The position numbers were made by a program, and so were the translations under genes. The notes beneath the pieces are model-generated. The model saw only the letters and a program-made list of their open reading frames with translations. It did no database searches and was not told where the DNA came from. 64,000 nt of DNA from Bradyrhizobium sp. CCGUVB1N3 (lineage in GTDB: Bacteria; Pseudomonadota; Alphaproteobacteria; Rhizobiales; Xanthobacteraceae), in contig NZ_JANADR010000001.1 in NCBI RefSeq assembly GCF_024199925.1, forward strand, positions 1,116,001-1,180,000. The letters run 5' to 3'. Positions 25,346-34,073 of this stretch are shown here, in pieces (the first letter of the stretch is position 1; each line of letters opens with the position of its first letter).

Positions 25346-26334
25346 GCGCGCCGCTCGTCGAGGTCGCCGCGATCTCGCGCACCTACACGATGCGCACGGG
25401 GATGTTCGGCCGGAGCACTGCGGTTCGCGCGGTCGACGGCGTGTCGTTCTCCATCCGCAAGGGCGAGACCCTCGGCCTCGTCGGCGAGTCCGGCTCGGGC
25501 AAATCGACGACAGGGCGCGTCGTGCTCGGGCTCGAGGCGCCTGACCGCGGCGTAGTGCGGTTCGACGGCAAGCCCATGGCTGCGTTGGGGACATCGGAAT
25601 GGCGCGCGCAGCGTGCGCGCACGCAGATGATCTTTCAGGATCCGCTGGGGGCGCTCGACCGCCGGCTGGCCGTTGCCGAGCAGATCCGCGAGCCACTGGA
25701 TATCCATGGCCTCGGCACCAGAGCCGAGCGTGAGGCGCGCGTGCACGAGCTGTTGAGGTCCGTCGAGCTCAGCGCGCAACACGGCCGGCGCTATCCCGGC
25801 GCGCTGTCGGGCGGGCAGCGCCAGCGCATCGTGCTGGCGCGGGCACTCGCGACAAAGCCGGATTTCCTGGTCTGCGATGAGCCGGTCAGCGCGCTCGACG
25901 TCTCGATCCAGGCGCAGGTGGTGAACCTGCTCGCCGATCTCCAGGCACAGCTTGGATTGACCATGCTGTTCATCAGCCACGATCTGCGCGTCGTCAGGCA
26001 GATCAGCAATGTCGTCGCAGTGATGTATCTCGGCCGCATTGTCGAAACCGGGAGCGCCGACGATCTCTTCGCACGGCCGGAACACCCGTACACGCAGGCG
26101 CTGGTCTCGGCTTCGCCCGCGCCCGGCCGCCGCAGTGCGGGCCGTATCGTGCTGGCGGGCGATCCACCGAACCCGGCCGCGCGCCCTTCCGGCTGCGCAT
26201 TCCATCCGCGCTGCCCGCGCGCGATTGCGCGCTGTGCGACCGAACTGCCGGCGCTGACGTCCGTTGCGAGCGACCGGCAGGTCGCCTGCCATCTCGTGAC
26301 CGGGCCGCAGGCGCAGAGCCGGGACGCAGCGTGA
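25342..26334 (+). CDS. Oligopeptide-type ABC transporter ATPase (DppF-like)
   Basis: 330 residues from the ATG at 25342; longer readings run into the previous gene. Walker [10 protein letters not shown], 'MIFQDPLGALDRRLAVAEQI', signature LSGGQRQR, Walker B FLVCDEPVSALDVSIQ, switch His in FISHDLRVV. The terminal motif 'CAFHPRCPRAIARC' matches the family. It is coupled at both ends by stop/start overlaps, so translation of the pair is balanced. Confidence 0.92.
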   Translation: MSAPLVEVAAISRTYTMRTGMFGRSTAVRAVDGVSFSIRKGETLGLVGESGSGKSTTGRVVLGLEAPDRGVVRFDGKPMAALGTSEWRAQRARTQMIFQDPLGALDRRLAVAEQIREPLDIHGLGTRAEREARVHELLRSVELSAQHGRRYPGALSGGQRQRIVLARALATKPDFLVCDEPVSALDVSIQAQVVNLLADLQAQLGLTMLFISHDLRVVRQISNVVAVMYLGRIVETGSADDLFARPEHPYTQALVSASPAPGRRSAGRIVLAGDPPNPAARPSGCAFHPRCPRAIARCATELPALTSVASDRQVACHLVTGPQAQSRDAA

Positions 26335-27263
26335 TGGGGCGTTATTTCGCCATTCGCATCGGACGCGCGCTGCTGACGATCATCCTCGTCGTCACCTTCG
26401 CCTTCGTCGTGCTGCGCCTCTCCGGCGATCCCTCGTTGATGATCCTGGGGCCGGAAGCACCACCGGAGGTCCTTGCCGCCTTCCGCAAGGCCTGGGGCCT
26501 CGATGACCCCATCTGGATACAGTACATCGACTATTTCGGCGCCATCGCCAAGGGCGAGCTCGGCCGCTCCATGCGCGACGGCCGGCCTGCAATCGAGCTC
26601 GTGCTGGAGCGGATTCCCGCAACACTCGCGCTGACACTGCCGGCCTTTGCCTTCAAGGTGGCGCTCGGCATTCCCGCAGGCATCTATGCCGCGCTGCATC
26701 GCGGCTCGGCGATCGATCGTGCGGTGATGATCACGGCGGTTGCAGGCTTCACCGTACCAAGCTTCGTGCTGGCGCTGCTGCTCGTGCTCGTGTTCGCCGT
26801 GCAGCTCGGCTGGTTGCCCTCGGGCGGGCAGGACAGCTGGCGCCATGCGATCCTTCCCATTGCAACGCTCAGTCTTGGCGGCGCCGCGGTGCTGGCGCGC
26901 TTCACCCGCAGCGCGATGCTGGAGGTGCTCGGCCAGCCCTATGTCCGCACCGCCTCCGCCAAGGGCGTGCCCTGGCACAAGGTCGTTATCTCGCATGCGC
27001 TGCCGAACGCGGCGATCCCGACCGTGACCGTCCTGGGCTTCATGGTGGGAACGCTGATCGCGGGCGCGGTCGTGGTCGAGAGCGTTTTCGCCTGGCCGGG
27101 CGTCGGGCGGCTGCTCGTCGTTGCCGTGGCCAACCGCGATCTGGCCGTCGTGCAATGCATCCTGCTGCTGGTCGCGCTGACCATGGTCGCGTCCAATCTG
27201 GTCGTCGACTTCCTGTACGGCTTCCTCGATCCGCGGCTCCGCATGAAGGGAGCCCAGGCATGA
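26334..27263 (+). CDS. Oligopeptide-type ABC transporter permease (DppB-like)
   Basis: 309 residues from the ATG at 26334, overlapping the upstream stop by one base; a GTG one codon earlier is also in frame. The N-terminal '[30 protein letters not shown]' is the hallmark of DppB subunits, with six membrane segments overall. The coupling region reads '[27 protein letters not shown]', and the end '[15 protein letters not shown]' is typical. Confidence 0.92.
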   Translation: MGRYFAIRIGRALLTIILVVTFAFVVLRLSGDPSLMILGPEAPPEVLAAFRKAWGLDDPIWIQYIDYFGAIAKGELGRSMRDGRPAIELVLERIPATLALTLPAFAFKVALGIPAGIYAALHRGSAIDRAVMITAVAGFTVPSFVLALLLVLVFAVQLGWLPSGGQDSWRHAILPIATLSLGGAAVLARFTRSAMLEVLGQPYVRTASAKGVPWHKVVISHALPNAAIPTVTVLGFMVGTLIAGAVVVESVFAWPGVGRLLVVAVANRDLAVVQCILLLVALTMVASNLVVDFLYGFLDPRLRMKGAQA

Positions 27264-28120
27264 CCGACGCGACGCTGAAGGACATCGCCATCCGTCGCCG
27301 CATCAGCCTTCCGGCCATTCCGGTGTCGGTCGGGCTCGCGATCACCTGGATCGTTGCGATGCTTTTGATCGCGGCGCTTGCCGAGAGAATCGCGCCCTAC
27401 GGCTTCACGCAGCTCGACCTGCGCAACCGGCTGGCGGCGCCCGGCAATGTCGCGCACTGGCTCGGCACCGACGAGCTCGGCCGCGACGTGCTGTCGCGGC
27501 TCCTGGTCTCCATCCGGATCTCGCTCCTGATCGCTTTCGGCGCCACCGCGATCTCGGCCGTCGTCGGCACCACGCTCGGCTTCCTCGCCGCGCATTTCCG
27601 TGGGGCGACCGAGCAGCTCGTGCTGATGCTGTCCGACTTCCAGGCGAGCATGCCCTTCCTGATCATGGCGCTCGCGGTGCTCGCCTTCTTCGGCAATTCG
27701 CTGCCGCTCCTGATCGGCCTGATGGGTCTGTTCGGCTGGGAGCGCTACGCCCGCATCGCGCGGGGCCTGGCGATCTCGGCCAATGCGCAAGGTTATGCCG
27801 CCGCCGTCCGGCAGCTCGGCGCGACGCCGGCGCGAATCTATCTCAGGCATATCCTGCCCAACATCGCCTCGACCCTGATCGTCTCGACCACGCTGGTCTT
27901 TCCCGAGGTGATCCTGCTCGAATCCGGCCTGTCCTTCCTTGGCCTCGGCGTGCAGCCGCCGATGACCAGCCTGGGCAACATGGTCGGCTATGGCCGGGAG
28001 TACCTGACCCGGGCTCCCTGGATCATGCTGGCGCCGGCAACGACCATCGTCGTGACCACGCTCGCCGTCTCCATCATCGGGGACTGGCTGCGCGACCGGC
28101 TCGATCCCACCCTGCAATAG
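27260..28120 (+). CDS. Oligopeptide-type ABC transporter permease (DppC-like)
   Basis: 286 residues from the ATG at 27260, overlapping the previous stop by four bases. Family signs: '[26 protein letters not shown]', six membrane segments, the coupling loop '[23 protein letters not shown]', and '[21 protein letters not shown]'. Last gene of the operon. Confidence 0.92.
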   Translation: MTDATLKDIAIRRRISLPAIPVSVGLAITWIVAMLLIAALAERIAPYGFTQLDLRNRLAAPGNVAHWLGTDELGRDVLSRLLVSIRISLLIAFGATAISAVVGTTLGFLAAHFRGATEQLVLMLSDFQASMPFLIMALAVLAFFGNSLPLLIGLMGLFGWERYARIARGLAISANAQGYAAAVRQLGATPARIYLRHILPNIASTLIVSTTLVFPEVILLESGLSFLGLGVQPPMTSLGNMVGYGREYLTRAPWIMLAPATTIVVTTLAVSIIGDWLRDRLDPTLQ

Positions 28121-28281
28121 GCCGCGCCGGGAGCAGGGGAGGCCTGCGGAAGGCCCCATCCCGGCGGGTTGGGCCAAGTTCCCGTTGCGCAGCTCCAGCC
28201 CGTGCGCTATCCGGCCGGAAAGGCCTGAGGCGGCTTCCAAATTTCCCGCCCCGGCCGGCCCCAACCAGGACGGAAACCGCC

Positions 28282-30132
28282 ATGCCAGCCTATCGCTCCC
28301 GCACCACCACTCACGGCCGCAACATGGCGGGCGCACGCGGCCTCTGGCGCGCGACAGGCATGAAGGATGCGGATTTCGGCAAGCCGATCATCGCGGTGGT
28401 CAACTCCTTCACCCAGTTCGTGCCCGGGCACGTCCACCTGAAGGATCTCGGCCAGCTCGTCGCGCGCGAGATCGAGCAGGCCGGCGGCGTCGCCAAGGAG
28501 TTCAACACCATCGCGGTCGACGACGGCATCGCCATGGGCCATGACGGCATGCTCTACAGCCTGCCGTCGCGCGAATTGATCGCCGACAGCGTCGAGTACA
28601 TGGCCAACGCCCATTGTGCCGACGGCCTCGTCTGCATCTCCAACTGCGACAAGATCACGCCCGGCATGCTGATGGCGGCGCTGCGGCTCAACATTCCCGC
28701 GGTGTTCGTCTCGGGCGGCCCGATGGAGGCCGGCAAGGTCAAGCTGCACGGCAAGACGCATGCGGTCGACCTGATCGACGCGATGGTCGCGGCCGCCGAC
28801 TCCAAGGTCAGCGATGACGACGTCAAGGTGATTGAGCGCTCGGCGTGCCCGACCTGCGGCTCCTGCTCGGGCATGTTCACGGCCAACTCGATGAATTGCC
28901 TGACCGAGGCGCTCGGTCTGGCTCTGCCCGGCAACGGCACGGTGGTCGCGACCCATGCCGACCGCAGGCGCCTGTTCGTCGAGGCCGGCCATACCATCGT
29001 CGACCTCGTTCGCCGTTACTACGAGCAGGACGATGCTAGCGTGCTGCCGCGCAACGTCGCCAACTTCAAGGCGTTCGAGAACGCGATGACGCTGGATATC
29101 GCGATGGGCGGCTCGACCAACACCGTTCTGCATCTGCTTGCGGCTGCCCATGAGGGGCAGGTCGAGTTCACCATGCGCGACATCGACCGGCTCTCACGGC
29201 GCGTGCCCGTGCTGTGCAAGGTCGCTCCTTCCGTTGCCGACGTTCACGTCGAGGACGTGCACCGCGCCGGTGGCATCATGGCCATTCTGGGCGAGCTCGA
29301 CCGCGCCGGCCTGATCGACACCAAGGTCTCGACCGTGCACGCGCCGACCATGGCGGACGCGCTGGACCGCTGGGATGTCAAGCGCTCGAAGAGCGAGACG
29401 GTCCGCACCTTCTATCGCGCCTCGCCCGGCGGCATCCCCACGCAAGTCGCCTTCAGCCAGGAGCGCCGCTACGACGAGCTCGATCTCGACCGCGAGAAGG
29501 GCGTGGTGCGCAACCTCGAGCACGCCTTCAGCAAGGACGGCGGGCTTGCCGTGCTCTACGGCAACCTCGCGCAGGACGGCTGCATCGTGAAGACAGCCGG
29601 CGTCGACGCCTCGATCCTGAAATTCTCCGGGCCCGCGCGCGTGTTCGAGAGCCAGGACGCCGCGGTCGAGGGCATTCTGGGCGGCAAGGTCGTCGCCGGC
29701 GACGTCGTGGTCGTGCGCTATGAAGGACCGCGCGGCGGGCCGGGCATGCAGGAGATGCTCTATCCGACCAGCTACCTGAAGTCGGTCGGCCTCGGCAAAG
29801 CCTGCGCGCTCGTCACCGACGGCCGTTTCTCCGGCGGCTCCTCAGGGCTCTCGATCGGGCATCTGTCGCCGGAAGCCGCCGAAGGCGGCAATATCGGCCT
29901 CGTGCGCGACGGCGACCGCATCGCGATCGACATCCCGAACCGCAGCATCCAGCTCGAGGTCTCCGACGAGGAGCTGGCCAGGCGCCGTGCGGCGGAGGAG
30001 GCGAGGGGCGATGCGGCGTGGCAGCCGCACAATCGCAAGCGCAACGTCTCGACTGCGCTGCAAGCCTACGCCGCACTGACCACCAGCGCCGCGCGCGGCG
30101 CGGTGCGCGAGGTCAAGCGCCGCACGAACTGA
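28282..30132 (+). CDS. ilvD: Dihydroxy-acid dehydratase
   Basis: 616 residues, standard for IlvD. It dehydrates 2,3-dihydroxy acids in Ile/Val synthesis. Fe-S ligand candidates: Cys in [12 protein letters not shown] and in [13 protein letters not shown]; the signature '[19 protein letters not shown]' is at the C-terminus. The N-terminus [20 protein letters not shown] is family-typical. GGACGGA precedes the ATG. It stands alone, 161 nt after the ABC operon, with several GC-rich inverted segments in between but no clear terminator. The related sugar-acid dehydratases (Edd group) lack this exact N-terminus. Confidence 0.95.
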   Translation: MPAYRSRTTTHGRNMAGARGLWRATGMKDADFGKPIIAVVNSFTQFVPGHVHLKDLGQLVAREIEQAGGVAKEFNTIAVDDGIAMGHDGMLYSLPSRELIADSVEYMANAHCADGLVCISNCDKITPGMLMAALRLNIPAVFVSGGPMEAGKVKLHGKTHAVDLIDAMVAAADSKVSDDDVKVIERSACPTCGSCSGMFTANSMNCLTEALGLALPGNGTVVATHADRRRLFVEAGHTIVDLVRRYYEQDDASVLPRNVANFKAFENAMTLDIAMGGSTNTVLHLLAAAHEGQVEFTMRDIDRLSRRVPVLCKVAPSVADVHVEDVHRAGGIMAILGELDRAGLIDTKVSTVHAPTMADALDRWDVKRSKSETVRTFYRASPGGIPTQVAFSQERRYDELDLDREKGVVRNLEHAFSKDGGLAVLYGNLAQDGCIVKTAGVDASILKFSGPARVFESQDAAVEGILGGKVVAGDVVVVRYEGPRGGPGMQEMLYPTSYLKSVGLGKACALVTDGRFSGGSSGLSIGHLSPEAAEGGNIGLVRDGDRIAIDIPNRSIQLEVSDEELARRRAAEEARGDAAWQPHNRKRNVSTALQAYAALTTSAARGAVREVKRRTN

Positions 30133-30326
30133 GCGGCGCTATCGCACGCCGCGATCCGTGGGTCACGGCGTGCATGGTCAATGATGCGTTAGCGGCCGGT
30201 CAGAATTGTCCGGTCGCATTAAGGATGCCCCGACGAACTTTCAACGATGTGGATTTCGCAGCGTATACTGCTGCGTGCCGACCCATCGATCCAAGTCATT
30301 TCTCGCGTAACTGGGGCACCACCACC

Positions 30327-30704
30327 ATGTCTCGTACCATTGCCGTCGTTTTCGCCAGCGCAACCGTCGCCATTGCCATGACGGGCACGGCGTCCGCCGG
30401 CTGCTACAATTGCTACACCCCGCCGCCGTGCACGACGTGCTACCAGCAACAATACGTGGCGCCGCAATATCGCACCGTCGATGAGACCGTGATGGTCTCG
30501 CCCGGCTCCGTCGTTGCCCATCGCACGCCCGCGCAGTATCGCACCGTGATGGTGCCGCAGACTGTCATGGTCGCGCCGCCCGGCGTTCAGTACGAGCGCA
30601 TCCCGCCGCAATACGCGACGCGCCAGCGCGTCGAGATGGTTTCGCCCGGGTATTCCTATTACGCTCCGGTCGTCTCGCCCTGCGCGTCCTGCGGCGGCTA
30701 CTGA
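30327..30704 (+). CDS. Small Cys/Tyr-rich exported repeat protein
   Basis: 125 residues from the ATG at 30327. A signal peptide (MSRTIAVVFASATVAIAMTGTASA) precedes a Cys-rich knot (GCYNCYTPPPCTTCYQQQ) and then about four imperfect repeats of a 'PPQYRTV-VMVxPG' unit, ending CASCGGY. No enzyme signature. It could be a small envelope or surface structural protein, and the Cys pairs suggest disulphides or metal binding. A strong terminator follows. Confidence 0.65.
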   Translation: MSRTIAVVFASATVAIAMTGTASAGCYNCYTPPPCTTCYQQQYVAPQYRTVDETVMVSPGSVVAHRTPAQYRTVMVPQTVMVAPPGVQYERIPPQYATRQRVEMVSPGYSYYAPVVSPCASCGGY

Positions 30705-30726
30705 ACCAGACTCATAGCAAATAAAG

Positions 30727-30757
30727 AGCGCGGCGCCCCTGGCGCCGCGCTTTCGTT
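30727..30757 (+). terminator. Rho-independent terminator
   Basis: AGCGCGGCGCC and GGCGCCGCGCT form an 11-bp stem with a 3-nt loop, followed by TTCGTTT. Confidence 0.8.
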
Positions 30758-30765
30758 TGAAGCGA

Positions 30766-30805
30766 ACGAGGCCCGGAGTTGGAGACCAGTCCAACCGGGC
30801 CTCGT
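30766..30805. repeat. Long palindrome with 2-nt bulge
   Basis: ACGAGGCCCGG-AG-TTGGA pairs with TCCAACCGGGCCTCGT. Its outer arm resembles the hairpin at 21549-21585 (ACGAGGTCCGGAGT), suggesting a dispersed family. Confidence 0.6.
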
Positions 30806-31019
30806 AACCGGCGACGCCCTGGGCGGCGGCGCCGATGTCGGGAATTGATCGTGTCCGGCCACGTGATCTGGGCCGTTGGAAGCTTCGCAACCTAAGCGGC
30901 CAACCTGACAGCGACCTTACAGGCGGTTCCGGTGGGCGAGGGCACTTGCCAGCCGGACCACTCCAACTTCGCGTTGCCTTTGCGGACCGCCTGCGTTAAG
31001 CGACTGAAATTCCTGCAAG

Positions 31020-31109
31020 GGAAGGGTGGCCGAGTGGTTTAAGGCACCGGTCTTGAAAACCGGCGTGCCCGCAAGGGTACCGTGGGTTCGAATCCCACCC
31101 CTTCCGCCA
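31020..31109 (+). tRNA. tRNA-Ser (anticodon TGA)
   Basis: Cloverleaf by eye: the acceptor arm GGAAGGG pairs with CCCTTCC, discriminator G, CCA encoded. The anticodon stem around CTTGAAA gives TGA. A long variable arm (GTGCCCGCAAGGGTAC) marks it as class II Ser. The T arm is GTGGG-TTCGAAT-CCCAC. It marks the left border of an AT-richer islet. No second copy of its 3' end was found downstream. Confidence 0.95.
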
Positions 31110-31318
31110 GGGAAGACAATTAACGAATTGAATTAATTGAAGAAAATTTCATAGTTGGGCAGTAAGCCCCAGCAATAGCCCTAGCAGTCTTGTCGGTGGA
31201 AAGGGTTTAGGGACCTGTGAATCTCTGACCTCCAAAAATTGCGATCAGCACAGATTTGCAGCAGTTTGGCCGGGTTGCATCGCACGTGGGGTCACACGTA
31301 GCGATACTGCCATTCGGA

Positions 31319-32299
31319 ATGAGCAGAGGAAAGAAATTGTCGAGTCCCCCAGTGTTCAGCTTGATCGGGAAGGAAACGGATGATGGTTGGAAGGTTATCG
31401 AGCCCGTCGGTTGGAAGCTCGATACCACCGGCAAGCCGGTCGCAGCAGGCGCCCCGGGATCAGGTGGCAATTTTTCCGCCGGCTATAGAGTGCAGAAAGA
31501 CGGCCGGAAGGCCTTCTTAAAGGCGATCGATCTCAGCAGAGCAATGCTCGCGAAGGATGTTATTGCTGCGCTTAAAGTAATTGTCGACACCGCATCATTC
31601 GAGAAGTCTCTCTGCGCCATGTGCGGCGAGAAGCGCATGGATCGAGTTGTCCTTGCACTGTCATCGGGAGATTTCATCACGGGCGTGAACCTGCAAGATA
31701 GGGTGCCGTATATCATTTTCGAACTGGCTGACGGGGATGTTCGCCGGCGGGTTCGCCTTGTAGATTCAAAGCTTCGGCTGCAGTGGGTGTTCCGGGCAAT
31801 CCAAAATTCCGCAGTTGGTCTCCGCCAGCTGCACAAGGCCAACGTTGCTCATCAAGACTTCAAGCCTTCGAACGTTCTCCAATTTGAGGCACAGAAGGCG
31901 TTTAAGGTCGGAGACGTAGGGCGCGCAGTGCTGGAAGGCGTTGCTGTCGCGCACGACAGCCTGCGGATCGCCGGCGACCCTGCATACGCGCCACCGGAAT
32001 TACTGTATGGCCACCTGGATCCCGACTGGCGCACGCGGCGATACGGTTGCGACTTGTTCATGTTTGGGAGCCTGATTGTATTCTTCTTTATGGGGCAGGG
32101 GCTCACCCCACTCCTTATACGTAAAATTGAAGCTGCCTACCTGCCGAGAGCCCGTGGCGGAACCTGGGCGGGCACATATATGGAGGTTCTTCCCATCGTC
32201 CGAAGGGCCTTCGCGGACGTATTGGAAGAGCTAGCTGCATTGGTGCCAAACGATCGGGCAATTGGAAGGCTACGCTCGATGCAATTGGGAAATGGCTAG
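31319..32299 (+). CDS. Serine/threonine protein kinase-like protein, C-terminus probably truncated
   Basis: 326 residues from the ATG at 31319; a TTG 21 codons upstream is the alternative. Kinase features: Gly-rich 'GSGGNFSAGY', ATP-binding Lys in AFLKAIDL, catalytic loop AHQDFKPSNVL (HQD for HRD), metal motif GDVG for DFG, and APPELLYG for APE. Then 'YGCDLFMFGSLIVFFFMGQGLTPLL'. After about residue 308 the sequence loses kinase character, and the frame closes while the next frame opens into a TPR protein. Base composition is visibly more AT-rich than the flanks, consistent with horizontal transfer beside the tRNA. Activity is plausible but unproven. Confidence 0.65.
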   Translation: MSRGKKLSSPPVFSLIGKETDDGWKVIEPVGWKLDTTGKPVAAGAPGSGGNFSAGYRVQKDGRKAFLKAIDLSRAMLAKDVIAALKVIVDTASFEKSLCAMCGEKRMDRVVLALSSGDFITGVNLQDRVPYIIFELADGDVRRRVRLVDSKLRLQWVFRAIQNSAVGLRQLHKANVAHQDFKPSNVLQFEAQKAFKVGDVGRAVLEGVAVAHDSLRIAGDPAYAPPELLYGHLDPDWRTRRYGCDLFMFGSLIVFFFMGQGLTPLLIRKIEAAYLPRARGGTWAGTYMEVLPIVRRAFADVLEELAALVPNDRAIGRLRSMQLGNG

Positions 32300-32331
32300 A
32301 TCTCGAGCCCTTCAGCGTTAGACCTGCTGTG

Positions 32332-32892
32332 ATGGGCTCTTTCGTTTCAGTCGCTCATCTAGGAGATGGCAAAGCCGGCGAAGCATTTTCTCGTAGAGGC
32401 CTCGTAGCGAACAAAGGGGATTCTACGCTACATAACAACCTGGCGGTTTCGTACGCAATACAGGGAAAACTGCAGGAGGCCTTTGACGAGCTCGCCATGG
32501 TGAAGTTTCGTCATGACACTTCCGAAGAAGTCGTGAACCTTGCTACGCGAGGTCTTATTCAGATGCGAGGCGGGTCTACTTCAGAGGGTGCCCGGCTCTA
32601 TAATCAAGCGATCGAGTTGGCGCTGAAATTGCGAGACCCGGTGTTGTGGTGCCGGGCTGCCTCCTTCTTTTTATACGAATTCGCTCGGTTCGATAAGTCG
32701 GACCTAGATGAGACAGCCGGCTTAATCATGAAGGTTTACGATCGCTTGAGCCCGCCGATCAAGGCGTCAGCCGACGACATCCCCGCGCTCATCCAGCGAG
32801 CACGAGATGTTCCCAACGTCTCGGAGATGCTCGAAAAGCTGACCTCCTTTAGAAACGGCTTCCTTTCTTACCCTGTCGACAGCGAAACGTAG
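32332..32892 (+). CDS. TPR-repeat protein, N-terminus probably truncated or frameshifted from the kinase ORF
   Basis: About 186 residues from the ATG at 32332 (a GTG one codon earlier is possible). It is helical and TPR-like: 'AGEAFSRRGLVANKGDSTLHNNLAVSYAIQGKLQEAFDEL', 'GARLYNQAIELALKLRDPVLW'. There is no ribosome site. The same frame reads sensibly further upstream from about 32260 (WKATLDAIGKWLDLEPFSV), inside the kinase ORF, so the true N-terminus is missing or was fused to the kinase. Probably a partner of the kinase. No known enzyme domain. Confidence 0.5.
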   Translation: MGSFVSVAHLGDGKAGEAFSRRGLVANKGDSTLHNNLAVSYAIQGKLQEAFDELAMVKFRHDTSEEVVNLATRGLIQMRGGSTSEGARLYNQAIELALKLRDPVLWCRAASFFLYEFARFDKSDLDETAGLIMKVYDRLSPPIKASADDIPALIQRARDVPNVSEMLEKLTSFRNGFLSYPVDSET

Positions 32893-33049
32893 GACGGGCG
32901 CGTGGCGGGGACGGCCGAGGGGAACCGTCTTACGCCAGCACCGCCTTGACACATTCCGCGTTCGTCGTGAGCTGCACGTCCGCATCGGCGTGGCTCGTCG
33001 GGAAGGGGACAATCGTGAACAATGAGATCGATCAAGCTAAGGGGCGAAT

Positions 33050-33310
33050 ATGAAGATGCCGACAGTTGGCTGGGCCTTTTTCGGCCTCGCTGTCTTCGTG
33101 CTGATATCTTATGTCTTGAGCCTAGGGATATTTGTCGGCTCAACGACACGCTTCAATCCAAGAGATGGCGACGAGCGGAGCTACCATTCGTACCATTGCC
33201 AATACCTTTACCTGAGCGGCGTGCGCACCACGTTCGGTCATGGAACGGGTTCTACGCCTGAAGAGGCAACCGAAGTGGGCTTCTGTCCGACGTTCGGACC
33301 GAAGGATTGA
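33050..33310 (+). CDS. Small membrane-anchored protein
   Basis: 86 residues. One N-terminal hydrophobic segment (VGWAFFGLAVFVLISYVLSLGIFVG, read in parts) is followed by a polar domain with 'RSYHSYHCQYLYLSG' and two Cys. AAGGGG lies seven nt before the ATG. No recognised family. It belongs to the islet after tRNA-Ser. Confidence 0.55.
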   Translation: MKMPTVGWAFFGLAVFVLISYVLSLGIFVGSTTRFNPRDGDERSYHSYHCQYLYLSGVRTTFGHGTGSTPEEATEVGFCPTFGPKD

Positions 33311-33346
33311 CGTCTGGAGTCACAGCAAAGACAGGGGAGGTGAGAA

Positions 33347-33859
33347 ATGGTCGGCGGAATCGCGCGGGCAACCTTTGGACTAGATCTTCCTTCGGAACCA
33401 GAGCCACGTCTTCCTTCGGAACCGGAGCCACCTAGGCGTCCCGATACAAGACCATGGTACAAAAAGCTCGCTGAAACGATTGCTGCAATCCTAGCCGCAC
33501 TTCTATTCGTGTCTGCTTTTCTTGCAGCCTACGCCGCTGTGGGCAGGCACGAAGAGTGGTACGTCCCGGAGCTATTGCGTCTCAAAGGCGAGCTGATGCT
33601 GAAGGGTACGCCACACCGATCCGTCTCGTCAGCGGAACAGTGCTTCTCCGACGCCCGCCAGCTGGCAAGACAGCAGGGCGCGCTCTTCTGGGAGTTGCGA
33701 AATGCCGTGAGCCTTGCGCGGCTCTGGGCGGCACAGGACAGGAAGGCCGAGGCGAGGCAAATCATTGCGCATGTATGCAAGACGCTCGGGGACAGCCCCC
33801 AGATTGCCGACGTTCGCGAGGCAAGAGCACTGCTGGATGGACTTGACGCCAAGGAGTGA
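33347..33859 (+). CDS. TM protein carrying the C-terminal TPR segment of an ATPase/cyclase-type regulator
   Basis: 170 residues. The N-terminus holds a duplicated LPSEPEP unit, then one membrane segment ('TIAAILAALLFVSAFLAAYAAVG'). The last 100 residues ('ELLRLKGELMLKG', 'AEQCFSDARQLARQQGALFWELRNAVSLARLWAAQDRKAEARQI', 'DVREARALLDGL') match the terminal TPR block found in long predicted-ATPase adenylate-cyclase-like proteins of rhizobia. Here that block is alone on a membrane anchor, so the gene looks like a rearranged fragment. It could still encode a stable protein. Confidence 0.55.
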   Translation: MVGGIARATFGLDLPSEPEPRLPSEPEPPRRPDTRPWYKKLAETIAAILAALLFVSAFLAAYAAVGRHEEWYVPELLRLKGELMLKGTPHRSVSSAEQCFSDARQLARQQGALFWELRNAVSLARLWAAQDRKAEARQIIAHVCKTLGDSPQIADVREARALLDGLDAKE

Positions 33860-34073
33860 TCGGTCAACTCGTCGTGTTCGAGTTTTTCGCCAAACCTCGG
33901 CAAAGCCCCGCCCGACATGGAGCGGCTGCGTCGGCAAGCCAGACGTCCGCCTGAAGACCGGGGGGTGGGGGGAAGCCACGGCCGATCGGATATTCGAGAA
34001 GCAGATGTCGTCGCCAGCCAGACCACCCAAACATATCAGATCTTGCCAAGGTGATTCCGATTCCACACGCGGC

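Noticed and set aside
26939..28336. 465-codon minus-strand ORF across the DppB/DppC genes
   Set aside because: Both permeases on the plus strand are complete with family motifs; the antisense reading has the charged composition typical of shadows.
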